DNA of 64,000 bases from CALLPQ01 sp964392325 (GTDB lineage Bacteria > Pseudomonadota > Alphaproteobacteria > Caulobacterales > Parvularculaceae), in assembly GCA_964392325.1 (NCBI GenBank), contig CAYMPJ010000002.1, positions 1-64,000 of the forward strand. Reading direction: 5' to 3'. Of this stretch, positions 9,116 through 17,608 are shown piece by piece. The position numbers were made by a program, and so were the translations under genes. The notes under the pieces were generated by a model. The model was not told the DNA's origin. It worked only from the letters and a program-made list of their open reading frames with translations, and did not search any database. Every line of letters starts with the position of its first letter. Positions within the stretch are counted from its first letter, which is position 1.

Positions 9116-9987
9116 AAAACGCATTAAGCCCCATTTTACTTATCTTCTTTGTTGCCATCATTTTTGTGATCGCAAATACAGCGTTTTTATTACCTGAAAC
9201 CAAATCAGCCATTGTTTTGCGCATTGGTGAACCGACCGCAGAACACACGGTTGCCGGTTTGAAATTTAAAATTCCCTTCCTGGAAAATGTGATTTACATC
9301 GACAAACGCAACCGCGAACTCGATCAGGAAGAAATCGTAATCAGTGCGACCGGTCAGGAAGAGCTAAAGGTCGATGCTTTTGCGCGCTATCGAATAATCG
9401 AACCGCTTTTGTTTTATCAAACATTGAGAACGGAACTCGGCGGAGAAAACCGGTTGAAATCATTGATGAACCAGAACTTGCGTAGCGTGTTAGGCCGTGT
9501 GACTGTTGACGATATTGTTTCGGGAGAACGCGCTGCACTGATGATTTCTATCCGCGACCAATTAAGCGGCAGTGCTCGTGAATTTGGTGTTGAGATTATC
9601 GATGTAAAAATCCGGCAAACTGAGCTGCCAGAACTTAACTCTCAAGCCGTCTTTAAGCGGATGATCACAGACCGCCAACAAGAAGCACAGCAATATCGCG
9701 CGGAAGGAAACCAGTTAGCCCAGCAAATTCAGGCACAAGCTGACAAAGAAGCAACCAAAATCAGATCGGAAGCAGAAGAAGAGTCGCAAAAAATTCGCGG
9801 TGCGGCAGACGCAGAGCGGAACGCTGTCTTTAACGCTGCCTATTCCAAAGATGCTGAATTCTTTGCTTTCTATCGATCTTTGCAAGCCTATGAAGAAGCC
9901 CTGCTGAAAGGTGACACAAAAATTCTACTATCACCAAACAGCGAGTTCTTTAAATATTTCAATGATCTTGAAGGCAAGCGAAACTAG
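9112..9987 (+). CDS. hflC: HflC, FtsH protease modulator subunit
   Basis: This is the 291-residue partner of HflK. It has a single N-terminal membrane span (about residues 5-24) and an SPFH domain beginning LPETKSAIVLRIGEP. A family-typical stretch (DVKIRQTELPE) precedes a long Gln/Ala/Glu coiled coil with EAEEESQKIRG, and the FFAFYRSLQAYE block near the C-terminus is characteristic of HflC. The ATG overlaps the hflK stop by four bases. The TAG stop codon lies inside the first arm of a palindromic element that follows the gene. Confidence 0.97.
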   Translation: MKNALSPILLIFFVAIIFVIANTAFLLPETKSAIVLRIGEPTAEHTVAGLKFKIPFLENVIYIDKRNRELDQEEIVISATGQEELKVDAFARYRIIEPLLFYQTLRTELGGENRLKSLMNQNLRSVLGRVTVDDIVSGERAALMISIRDQLSGSAREFGVEIIDVKIRQTELPELNSQAVFKRMITDRQQEAQQYRAEGNQLAQQIQAQADKEATKIRSEAEEESQKIRGAADAERNAVFNAAYSKDAEFFAFYRSLQAYEEALLKGDTKILLSPNSEFFKYFNDLEGKRN

Positions 9988-10091
9988 AGCAGGTTTTAAA
10001 AAGGTTGAAACAATAAACCTGCTCCAGAGTTCTTATTGATCGTGGATTCACAAAACAAAAACCGCCTACACTTTTTGTGAATCCGCTCTAG
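9984..10091. repeat. Compound palindromic intergenic element after hflC
   Basis: The element is bounded by CTAGAGC (9984-9990) and its inverse GCTCTAG (10085-10091). Inside are two perfect hairpins: a 10-bp stem GAGCAGGTTT (9987-9996) with AAACCTGCTC (10015-10024), and a 12-bp stem GGATTCACAAAA (10044-10055) with TTTTGTGAATCC (10073-10084). The first arm covers the hflC stop codon. The layout resembles the small mosaic palindromic elements common between alphaproteobacterial genes. It may end hflKC transcription or protect the 3' end of the mRNA. No second copy was noticed in this window. Confidence 0.7.
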
Positions 10092-10114
10092 AAAAACTTC
10101 TCTAATACGGGCTT

Positions 10115-11119
10115 CTAGCCATCAAGTTTCAGGCGCCCGCTACCATCATTGGAAATCGTGTTATTCTGGGTAACTGGATCTATATCCGTGCCGTTTCTAT
10201 AAAACCGGCCAAACGGATGAAAATTGACAATGCGGTTGCCTTCAATCGTTAAGGCACCGGGCTTTCCGCCGCGATCATCATCATAATTAATGATCGTGGC
10301 ATTTTGGGCTGAATCGCGCTGGATAATAAAATTATCCTTTACAATCGCATCGCCGCCCCGTGTGACATCAACCGTATAACTCGTACCCGCACCGGCATCA
10401 TCAAAGTATGAATTTTGAACGGTGGTGATGCGCGCCAAACTCTTTACATGATGGCCGATTTTTGTACCGATAAAGCGCGCATGATTGATCAGCAAGCTAT
10501 TACCACTCGACAAATAAATCCCATGAGATTGACCGTCCCCATGCCCACTATTTAAAAATGTCGAATTATGAACTTCAACATTCCCTTTTTCCGCGCCTGT
10601 TGAAAGAACACCATTTTCGTTGCCTTCAAAGATGCAATCGACAATTGTTAAATCCCGGCCTTCATGACGAATGCCGGCGCCATTTCTATCGGCCGATCTG
10701 GCCCCGCGAAAAGTAACGTTTTCAATGCGTAAATTTACCCCAATACCCGGCACAATCAGTCCTTTTCGCACCGGCCTGCTGGCTTGAAAAATAACATCGC
10801 CTTGGCCAACCAGTGTAATCGATTTGCGGACCGGCATATCCAGCAAAAAATAATAACCTTGCGGGACCACAACAGTGGAGCCCCTTTTTGCTTTTGAAAT
10901 CTCTTTGAGCAACCAACGGCCATTATCACGCTGAATGCGGGTTTCAGGCTCTATGGCAATTTCAATATCGCCCACCCGAAGCTCTGTACTCTTATTATTA
11001 TCCTGGGCCGTCAAGCGATCTTGACCAATACTGGATAGACCAAGACCAAGGGTCAAGAATGTTCCAAATATTGCGCCCCATAGCGGCAAATTCTTGAATA
11101 ACCCCATTACTCGTTTCAT
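10115..11119 (-). CDS. Secreted right-handed beta-helix repeat protein
   Basis: The protein of about 334 residues has an N-terminal hydrophobic signal segment (LWGAIFGTFLTLGLGL) and then repeats typical of a pectate-lyase-like parallel beta-helix: short strands such as NLRIENVTFRGA, LTIVDCIFEGNENG, VEVHNSTFLNSG and GALTIEGNRIVNF with regularly placed Asn and Phe. It is probably periplasmic or secreted and binds or cleaves a polysaccharide, but no catalytic residues can be assigned. I prefer the ATG at 11119 with GGGA about nine bases upstream; an in-frame TTG at 11134 would add five residues. It lies downstream of the Tad operon on the same strand with a 180-bp gap, so it may be separate. Confidence 0.7.
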   Translation of the reverse strand: MKRVMGLFKNLPLWGAIFGTFLTLGLGLSSIGQDRLTAQDNNKSTELRVGDIEIAIEPETRIQRDNGRWLLKEISKAKRGSTVVVPQGYYFLLDMPVRKSITLVGQGDVIFQASRPVRKGLIVPGIGVNLRIENVTFRGARSADRNGAGIRHEGRDLTIVDCIFEGNENGVLSTGAEKGNVEVHNSTFLNSGHGDGQSHGIYLSSGNSLLINHARFIGTKIGHHVKSLARITTVQNSYFDDAGAGTSYTVDVTRGGDAIVKDNFIIQRDSAQNATIINYDDDRGGKPGALTIEGNRIVNFHPFGRFYRNGTDIDPVTQNNTISNDGSGRLKLDG

Positions 11120-11248
11120 TTTAACACATCCCAAAAAAACACTACCAAGACCCCGGAAAGGATCACACCTAGCCCTGTCTTGTCAAATCAAGGCAACAAT
11201 ATCGTCAAAAGCTATGGAATTTTCTCCATAACAGTTGATAAAATGCAA

Positions 11249-11272
11249 ACGGCGGACCAATTGGTCCACCGC
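11249..11272. terminator. Palindrome downstream of tadC, possible terminator or operator
   Basis: GGACCAATTGGTCC (11254-11267) is a perfect 14-bp palindrome that extends outward across one mismatch. It sits 30 bp beyond the tadC stop codon. Only a weak T-run follows on the minus strand, so termination is possible but not clear; a protein-binding site is the alternative. The half-site GACCAAT also occurs in the inverted repeat upstream of tadG (45138-45166). Confidence 0.4.
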
Positions 11273-11301
11273 GAATGTTGCGATTTTTGAATTTAGTGAA
11301 T

Positions 11302-12270
11302 TTATAGATCAAGCTGCATGATCGCTGGCCCCAGGATCACCGCAAAAAGGACGGGTAGGAAAAACAGGATCATCGGAACAGTCAGCTTCGGAGGCAAGGC
11401 AGCAGCCTTTTTTTCCGCTTCCAACATCCTTAATTCCCGGTTCTCGTTCGCCATAACCCGCAAAGATTGTCCCAAAGGTGTACCATATTTTTCCGACTGG
11501 ATTAGCGCGGTCGTTACGCCCTTAACACCCTCCAGCCCTGTGCGCTCTGCAAGATTTGCGTAGGCGATTTTACGATCTTGCAAATAAGAGAGTTCAGCGG
11601 TCGTCAACCCTAATTCCTCGGCAAGTTCAGGACTATTAGGCCCGACTTCCTCACCAACTTTTTGCAATGCCATCTCAATCGACATACCAGCCTCAACACA
11701 GATAAGCATAAGATCCAGCGCATCCGGCCAGGTAACCTGTATTCTTTGTTGGCGTTTTTTTATCAAATTCGAAACATAGATATTGGGCAAATAAAACCCG
11801 AGGAAAAATGCGCCGCAGGTGATTAGCAATTTTATAAAATTATCAGCCTCAATAGCATTGAGAACGTAGACATATATGCCGGCAACAATCGCACTTATAA
11901 AGGGCAGTCCAAGACGTGCAGCCATAAAAACAAAAACAGGTCGCTGCCCGCGCAAACCCGCCATCATCAATTTTCTTGCCGCAGCTTCTGCATCGAGAAT
12001 TTCCAACAATCGCAAAGTTTCGACCACGGTTTTGATCGGACCTGTCGCGGTGGTATTGCGAATAGAATTATTAGACTTCTTGGAGAGAGCCTCACGCTGC
12101 TTTTGACGCAACTCATCGCGGTAATCACCGACTGACTTCATTCTCTCTTTAAGCTTATCTGTCCTGAAGAACGGTTCAAGCACAGTATAGGCCGCCACAA
12201 TGGAGGCCAATGAAACCAGTACCGCGATTTGAATTTCACGATCAGTAACAATATTTATAATTTGTTCCAT
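11302..12270 (-). CDS. tadC: TadC, inner-membrane platform protein of Tad pilus
   Basis: A type II secretion F-domain protein of 322 residues that forms the inner-membrane platform with TadB for assembling the Flp pilus. It has an N-terminal span (about residues 12-30), a cytoplasmic stretch, two central spans near residues 110-160, the family-typical WPDALDLMLICVEAGMSIEMAL block, and a C-terminal hydrophobic segment (PMILFFLPVLFAVILGP). It is the last gene of the Tad operon, six bases after tadB. Confidence 0.95.
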   Translation of the reverse strand: MEQIINIVTDREIQIAVLVSLASIVAAYTVLEPFFRTDKLKERMKSVGDYRDELRQKQREALSKKSNNSIRNTTATGPIKTVVETLRLLEILDAEAAARKLMMAGLRGQRPVFVFMAARLGLPFISAIVAGIYVYVLNAIEADNFIKLLITCGAFFLGFYLPNIYVSNLIKKRQQRIQVTWPDALDLMLICVEAGMSIEMALQKVGEEVGPNSPELAEELGLTTAELSYLQDRKIAYANLAERTGLEGVKGVTTALIQSEKYGTPLGQSLRVMANENRELRMLEAEKKAAALPPKLTVPMILFFLPVLFAVILGPAIMQLDL

Positions 12271-12276
12271 TGTACC

Positions 12277-13272
12277 CTAAACCTTAATCGCGATCATTTT
12301 TTTCATAACGGTAATTCCCATACCCATCCAGAAACCGGCTCCAAGAAGGATAAAATTACCTGTTCTGGTATTAAATAAAGGAGCCAAATATTCTGGCGCT
12401 GTTACATGCACCGCACCCGCAACCAAAAAGGGTAATGCGCCAATAATCATTGCTGATGCTTTTGCTTCTGAAGAAAGCGCTTTGACTTTTCCTTCCATCA
12501 TTTTACGTGACCGCAAAACGTGAGACAAATTACCGAGGGCTTCCGCAAGATTACCCCCTGTTTTTTGCTGAATGCCAAGCACAATTCCGAAAAAATTGAC
12601 TTCCTGAAGCGGCACTCTCTCAAACATCCGCTCAAGAGACTGATCAAGAGAGAGGCCAACACGTATACTCTCGGTAAGAAGGTGGAATTCTTCATTAACC
12701 GGCGCAGGTGCTTCTCTGGAAATAATTTTGAGACACTCATTTACAGGCAAACCAGATTTTACACCGCGAACAATAACATCAATCGCATTTGAAAACTCAT
12801 TTGCAAATTTTTTCTGACGACGCGAACGCGCCATGCCAATGAACCAACGTGGTAGCCCAAAAAACCCAACAAAGGCCATTAGCCCAATGATCCAGATTTT
12901 CTGGCCGGATACAAAGCCGAGGACTCCGAAAAACCCGCTACAAATCATAGAGCTGAAATAAAACTGTTGGAGTGATATCTCCATACCGGATTGCTCAATA
13001 GCTTGAGAAAGCGTAAGGCGTTTTTTCTTTTTGTTAAGCTTCTGCTTATCATCAATTTTTTCTAGGCTTTCTTGAAGTTTTTTACGCCGCGCCGCTGCTT
13101 GCGTTTCAGTTTGTCCTTGCGATGAACCCCCTGATTTGGCGCGTGTAGTAGTGCGCATACCGGCCATGCGTTTCTTGGCTTTTTCTTTCTCTGGTGAACC
13201 TAGCACCAAGAATAAAACCGCGCCCATTGCCAGGACAATGAGTCCGCCAATCATCATGGTTTGCTGATCCAT
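12277..13272 (-). CDS. tadB: TadB, inner-membrane platform protein of Tad pilus
   Basis: This 331-residue F-domain protein is the first of the two platform proteins. It opens with a membrane span (residues 6-24). A charged Lys/Arg/Gln-rich linker, two central spans, the cytoplasmic F domain (FSNAIDVIVRGVKSGLPVNECL) and two C-terminal spans follow. The QQKTGGNLAEALGNLSHVLR stretch is a clear TadB/GspF signature. It lies between cpaF and tadC, as in Caulobacter and Rhizobiales Tad loci. Confidence 0.95.
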   Translation of the reverse strand: MDQQTMMIGGLIVLAMGAVLFLVLGSPEKEKAKKRMAGMRTTTRAKSGGSSQGQTETQAAARRKKLQESLEKIDDKQKLNKKKKRLTLSQAIEQSGMEISLQQFYFSSMICSGFFGVLGFVSGQKIWIIGLMAFVGFFGLPRWFIGMARSRRQKKFANEFSNAIDVIVRGVKSGLPVNECLKIISREAPAPVNEEFHLLTESIRVGLSLDQSLERMFERVPLQEVNFFGIVLGIQQKTGGNLAEALGNLSHVLRSRKMMEGKVKALSSEAKASAMIIGALPFLVAGAVHVTAPEYLAPLFNTRTGNFILLGAGFWMGMGITVMKKMIAIKV

Positions 13273-13324
13273 AGTAATCCCACATCTCTAGGCCGTTTGC
13301 TTATGGCCCGTTACTTTTACTTTA

Positions 13325-14797
13325 CTAGCCAGCCGCAGCGTCAAGCGCCTCGGCCAATTCGGCTTCTTTTCCGTAATATTTTGCACGATCCCAAAAAGCC
13401 GGACGGGCAATACCTGTCGACTGGTGCGACCCTACAATTTTTCCATTTTCGTCTTCACCGTTCATGTCATAAACGAATAAGTCCTGCGTAATGACTGTGT
13501 CACCCTCAGTACCGAGAACTTCGGTAATATGAGTGATACGACGTGAACCATCGCGAAGACGAGCGGCTTGAATAATGATATCAATCGAGCCAACGATCAT
13601 TTCTTTAATTGTTTTTGAAGGCAGGCCATATCCACCCATGGTAATCATGGATTCCAGACGTTGAAGTGCCTCTCGCGGAGAGTTGGCGTGCAGCGTACCC
13701 ATTGAGCCATCGTGGCCGGTGTTCATGGCCTGTAAAAGGTCAAAGGCTTCAGGGCCACGAACCTCACCCACGATAATACGTTCCGGGCGCATACGCAGAC
13801 AGTTTTTCACCAGATCACGCATACTGATTTCGCCTTGCCCTTCCAGATTTGGTGGGCGCGTTTCCAACCGTACCACGTGTGGTTGTTGTAGTTGAAGCTC
13901 GGCGGCGTCTTCGCAAGTTATAACCCGCTCATCAAGCTCGATAAAACCGGTCATACAATTGAGCAGCGTTGTTTTACCAGAACCCGTACCGCCAGATATG
14001 AGTGTATTAATTCTACAGGCACCAATAATTTCGAGAACCTTCGCACCTTCAGCAGAGATAGATTCGAAATTGACCAAATCGGAAATTCGTAACTTGTCTT
14101 TTTTAAACTTACGAATGGTTAGTGCAGCGCCGTCAATAGACAAAGGAGGTGCAATCACATTCACACGAGAACCGTCAAGCAAGCGCGCATCACAAATTGG
14201 ACTGGCTTCATCGACCCGGCGGCCAACCTGGCTAACAATTCTCTGACAAATATTCATCAACTGCGCATTATCGCGGAAACGAATATTAGTGAGTTCGATT
14301 TTACCATTTACCTCAATGAAAACACGGTTTGCGCCATTGACCATGATATCAGCAATATCGTCTCTTGCGAGAAGAGGCTCAAGAGGACCATACCCCAAAA
14401 CATCATTACAAATATCTTGTAATAAAGCCTCTTGTTCAGAAATAGACATCTGAACACTCTTGATAGAGATAATTTCATTTACAATGTCGCGAATTTCTTC
14501 CGCGGCAGCTTCCGTATCGAGTTGGGCTAACTGGGAGAGATCAATCGTATCAATGAGAGCATTGAAGATTGTCGTTTTTATTTGAAAATACCCTTCAGAC
14601 CGGTTGCCGATATCAGCCGTTGCCTTCGCCTCTACCAATTCGGTGCTTTTTGACGGCGTAGCAACGCGGGGGGGCGCTGCATCCGGGCTCTCTGTCGCTT
14701 CAGATGGCTTTGCCTCTGGCGCTGGCTTTTTTTTCGGCGCAGCAGCAGGAGGTGCTTTTTGTATAGTTTCATCAGTAGCAGTTTTACGACCAAACAT
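13325..14797 (-). CDS. cpaF: CpaF/TadA secretion ATPase
   Basis: The 490-residue ATPase that powers extension, and in this family probably also retraction, of the Tad pilus. A Pro/Ala/Lys-rich unstructured N-terminus (residues 1-60) precedes the N-domain with VLGYGPLEPLL and DIMVNGANRVFIE. The RecA-like domain carries Walker A GGTGSGKTT (residues 269-277), an Asp box with CEDAAELQL, Walker B RPERIIVGEVRGPEAFD, and a histidine box (MGTLHANSPREAL). All catalytic motifs are intact. The start lies five bases after the cpaE stop, so the two genes are almost certainly cotranslated. Confidence 0.97.
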   Translation of the reverse strand: MFGRKTATDETIQKAPPAAAPKKKPAPEAKPSEATESPDAAPPRVATPSKSTELVEAKATADIGNRSEGYFQIKTTIFNALIDTIDLSQLAQLDTEAAAEEIRDIVNEIISIKSVQMSISEQEALLQDICNDVLGYGPLEPLLARDDIADIMVNGANRVFIEVNGKIELTNIRFRDNAQLMNICQRIVSQVGRRVDEASPICDARLLDGSRVNVIAPPLSIDGAALTIRKFKKDKLRISDLVNFESISAEGAKVLEIIGACRINTLISGGTGSGKTTLLNCMTGFIELDERVITCEDAAELQLQQPHVVRLETRPPNLEGQGEISMRDLVKNCLRMRPERIIVGEVRGPEAFDLLQAMNTGHDGSMGTLHANSPREALQRLESMITMGGYGLPSKTIKEMIVGSIDIIIQAARLRDGSRRITHITEVLGTEGDTVITQDLFVYDMNGEDENGKIVGSHQSTGIARPAFWDRAKYYGKEAELAEALDAAAG

Positions 14798-14802
14798 TGA
14801 TT

Positions 14803-16875
14803 TTATTTCCGTTTAAACAGGCTGGTAAGACTAAAACGACTTGGTAATGCAAGTGTTTCATTTCGACCCAGAATTTTTGCAGAAAGTTCAGTTAATCCCT
14901 GCGCCACTTTAGACTTGGGGCTCGTTTCAATAATTGAACTGGCATTTGTAGCAGCAGTGTTAAATAATTGAGGTTCGAACCCTAAGATGAGTGAAGGTTC
15001 GATATCAACATTTTCAACAAAATATTCTACCGGCACCGCAGAGATTTTTGGATCAAATTGGTTATATACAAAATATGGTTTAGAATCATTTGGTCTGGCA
15101 GACCCGACGACTTCCATTAGATGTTTCATATTTCTAAATGACGCAAAATCAGGCGTAGCCGTAATCACAATCTCATCGGCAGTTTGCAAAATTTTACGTG
15201 ACCAGCCCGTCCAATTATGAGGCACGTCAATGACAACAGTCGGAGCTGCCCCGCGAACAATATCGATAACAGTATCAAAAGCTTCATTATCGATATCATA
15301 GTCCCGGTCGAGCATATTCGGCGCTGTTAGGAGGCTCAAATGATCTGTATGCTTCACCAAAAGCCTCTCTAGCAAAACATCATCCAGACGCTCTGGCGAT
15401 GTTAGAGCTTCGATCAAACCCGATGTAGGTTCATGGTCGAAATCAAGGGCTGTTGTTCCAAAGGGAAGATCAAGATCGAGGATTACCGTATCGCTTTTAT
15501 GTTCCTCGGCAAATAACCAACCCATATTATGAGCAAGTGTCGAAGATCCCACCCCGCCGCGTGTACCAACAAAGGCAATAGTTTTGCCAATCGGGGGCGC
15601 CGATGGATCAACATAGAGCTCGGATATAGACTTGATAATCTGCAAGGGGGATTTAGGACGAACAATATATTCGCTAATGCCTTGCCGGATTAATTCACGA
15701 TATAAGCGGATATCATTGATCTTACCAACAAGTATTACTTTTGTTGATGGATCACAAACTTCAGCCAATTGGCCAAGTTGTTGAATTAAATCGCTTCCGC
15801 CAATTTGGGTTTCAACAACAATCAAATTTGGTGTTGAAGAGGATTGATATAAATCAATTGCTTTTTGCAAGCCGCCATTATGCATTGTAAAGTGCGCTTT
15901 CGTCAAACGACGATCAACTGCCGCGCGCTCCAGAATTGCTGTATTACGGTTCGTTTCACAAAATGCATGAATAGAAATACGTGGCACCGGACGATGATAA
16001 GTTCCATCATCATCAAGGTCGGTGAACTCATCCTCAAAAGTAAATTCTTCTTCCACGCTCGCGGAAGGTCCATCAGATACTTCTTCTTCATGATTTTCAG
16101 CAAGTGCTACTTCACCTGCTTCATTCGCTCGAACTTGTTTTGCGCCAACAGTAACAATTGCTGCACTTGTTACAGGAGGTTCACTCCCAGCATCGTTTAA
16201 GTCCTCATCAATTGAAAATTCGTCATCGATTGAAAAGTCATCTTCGGCTAAAAATTCGTCACCACCAAGTTCTTCATCGAGATTTTGTTCGTCGATAAAG
16301 TCATTGGCGTGATCTGAAGCCGTTTGATCTTCGGCATAATGCACGCTATCTTCTTTTACAGATGTAAGAGCGTCATCATCTTCAATATCAAGAAAATCAT
16401 CATCAAAGGAATCGCCGAATTCCATATCATCGCTAAAACTATTTTCAGCATTTACTTCAGAACTGACCCTGCTGACTTGTTGAGAACGTAAAACCTCATC
16501 AGCAACGTTAGCGTCAGTTTCGGCGCTAAGGTCGGCTTCAGGGGCGGCCAGAGCTTTTGGTGCTTCGAGCAATTCAAAATCCTCGTCATCGTCGAAGTCA
16601 TCAAGATCACCCAAATCATCAAGATCGTCTAAAGCCTCTATATCAAAGTCTTCACTAAACGCCTCGTCAAAGTCATCACTGCCAAGGGCGGCAAGTTCTT
16701 CATCTGTCAATTCTTCATCAAGCCAATCATCATCGCTAGACTCATCGTCAAATAGCGCAAGATCTTTCCCAGTAGAAGTCGTTACAGGTCCGCCATCTGC
16801 TCCTAGAACAGCGGCATTTTCTGCTGAACCTTCTTCGTCATCATGTAAATATGACGGTTGTGCAGCGTTTTTCAT
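14803..16875 (-). CDS. cpaE: CpaE/TadZ pilus localisation ATPase with acidic extension
   Basis: TadZ/CpaE proteins place the Tad machine at the cell pole. At 690 residues this one is much longer than the usual 400-500. The last part has an atypical receiver domain (about residues 305-420, ending SEYIVRPKSPLQI) and a MinD/ParA-like domain with the deviant P-loop GTRGGVGSST near residue 437, where serine replaces the lysine before the final ST, plus DLDLPFG. The first 300 residues are overwhelmingly Asp and Glu with almost no hydrophobic core, including runs such as EDDDALT and DDDWLDEEL. AAGGAGAG directly upstream supports the ATG at 16875. The gene lies between cpaD and cpaF. Confidence 0.93.
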   Translation of the reverse strand: MKNAAQPSYLHDDEEGSAENAAVLGADGGPVTTSTGKDLALFDDESSDDDWLDEELTDEELAALGSDDFDEAFSEDFDIEALDDLDDLGDLDDFDDDEDFELLEAPKALAAPEADLSAETDANVADEVLRSQQVSRVSSEVNAENSFSDDMEFGDSFDDDFLDIEDDDALTSVKEDSVHYAEDQTASDHANDFIDEQNLDEELGGDEFLAEDDFSIDDEFSIDEDLNDAGSEPPVTSAAIVTVGAKQVRANEAGEVALAENHEEEVSDGPSASVEEEFTFEDEFTDLDDDGTYHRPVPRISIHAFCETNRNTAILERAAVDRRLTKAHFTMHNGGLQKAIDLYQSSSTPNLIVVETQIGGSDLIQQLGQLAEVCDPSTKVILVGKINDIRLYRELIRQGISEYIVRPKSPLQIIKSISELYVDPSAPPIGKTIAFVGTRGGVGSSTLAHNMGWLFAEEHKSDTVILDLDLPFGTTALDFDHEPTSGLIEALTSPERLDDVLLERLLVKHTDHLSLLTAPNMLDRDYDIDNEAFDTVIDIVRGAAPTVVIDVPHNWTGWSRKILQTADEIVITATPDFASFRNMKHLMEVVGSARPNDSKPYFVYNQFDPKISAVPVEYFVENVDIEPSLILGFEPQLFNTAATNASSIIETSPKSKVAQGLTELSAKILGRNETLALPSRFSLTSLFKRK

Positions 16876-16912
16876 TTTACTCTCCTTACTCGGATCGTCT
16901 TAATTGGATCAA

Positions 16913-17593
16913 TTAGTTAGTTACGTTTGTTTCGATTGTATCATCACGTTCACGCGACGTTACTTCCCCGCTCCTAAAGGTACGCACCCCGCGAACACGC
17001 TGCGCGGCATCAACAGGTGTTGAAGCTGCAGGCTCGATCAGATCACGAGGATCAGCAATCATCGCTGCAAGGTTGTTTTGATCTGCACATCCAAAATTCG
17101 GGTGTACAACATTTTTATAATTGTGTTTGAATTCGCTGTCCCAAATACCGCAGGGGCTAGGTGTAGCAACGTAGTGAGTATAGGACAAAACTACCTCCCG
17201 CTCACCACCACTACCACCAGCGCGATAACTGGCACCGGTAATAGCTTCATAGGGAACACCCAAATTAAATAGGTGTTTGCGAATATCAGAAGATGTTTCT
17301 TGTCCAACAAGATCATCGCCACCGCCTGTAGGCGCGGTCACCGTTAAAGTACCGTGACCATTTTGCATAAATGCAAGCGCAAAAGCCTTGATGCGTGATC
17401 GGTCAATGCTTGATAGTTCATTTGTTGTCGGATCAATATCGAGTGTCATCGTGACAACCTGACTGTCAACTGCAATTGGGTGACGTTCAGCTATCGTAGG
17501 ATTATCACCTTCACCGTTCCAGACTGCATTGCATGCTGTCAAAAGAGTGGCAGACAAAAACCCAGCAAGGATATTAAATTTTATATTTCTCAT
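16913..17593 (-). CDS. cpaD: CpaD pilus assembly lipoprotein
   Basis: A 226-residue lipoprotein that partners with the CpaC secretin at the outer membrane. A lipoprotein signal peptide ends in LLTAC with the acylated cysteine at residue 21. The rest matches CpaD: an OmpA-like segment (VTMTLDIDPTTNELSSIDRSRIKAF) and a late NFGCADQNNLAAMIADPRDLI block, which is strongly conserved in the family. It sits 15 bp downstream of cpaC in the Tad operon. Confidence 0.95.
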   Translation of the reverse strand: MRNIKFNILAGFLSATLLTACNAVWNGEGDNPTIAERHPIAVDSQVVTMTLDIDPTTNELSSIDRSRIKAFALAFMQNGHGTLTVTAPTGGGDDLVGQETSSDIRKHLFNLGVPYEAITGASYRAGGSGGEREVVLSYTHYVATPSPCGIWDSEFKHNYKNVVHPNFGCADQNNLAAMIADPRDLIEPAASTPVDAAQRVRGVRTFRSGEVTSRERDDTIETNVTN

Positions 17594-17608
17594 GACTGTC
17601 TTCTCTCT

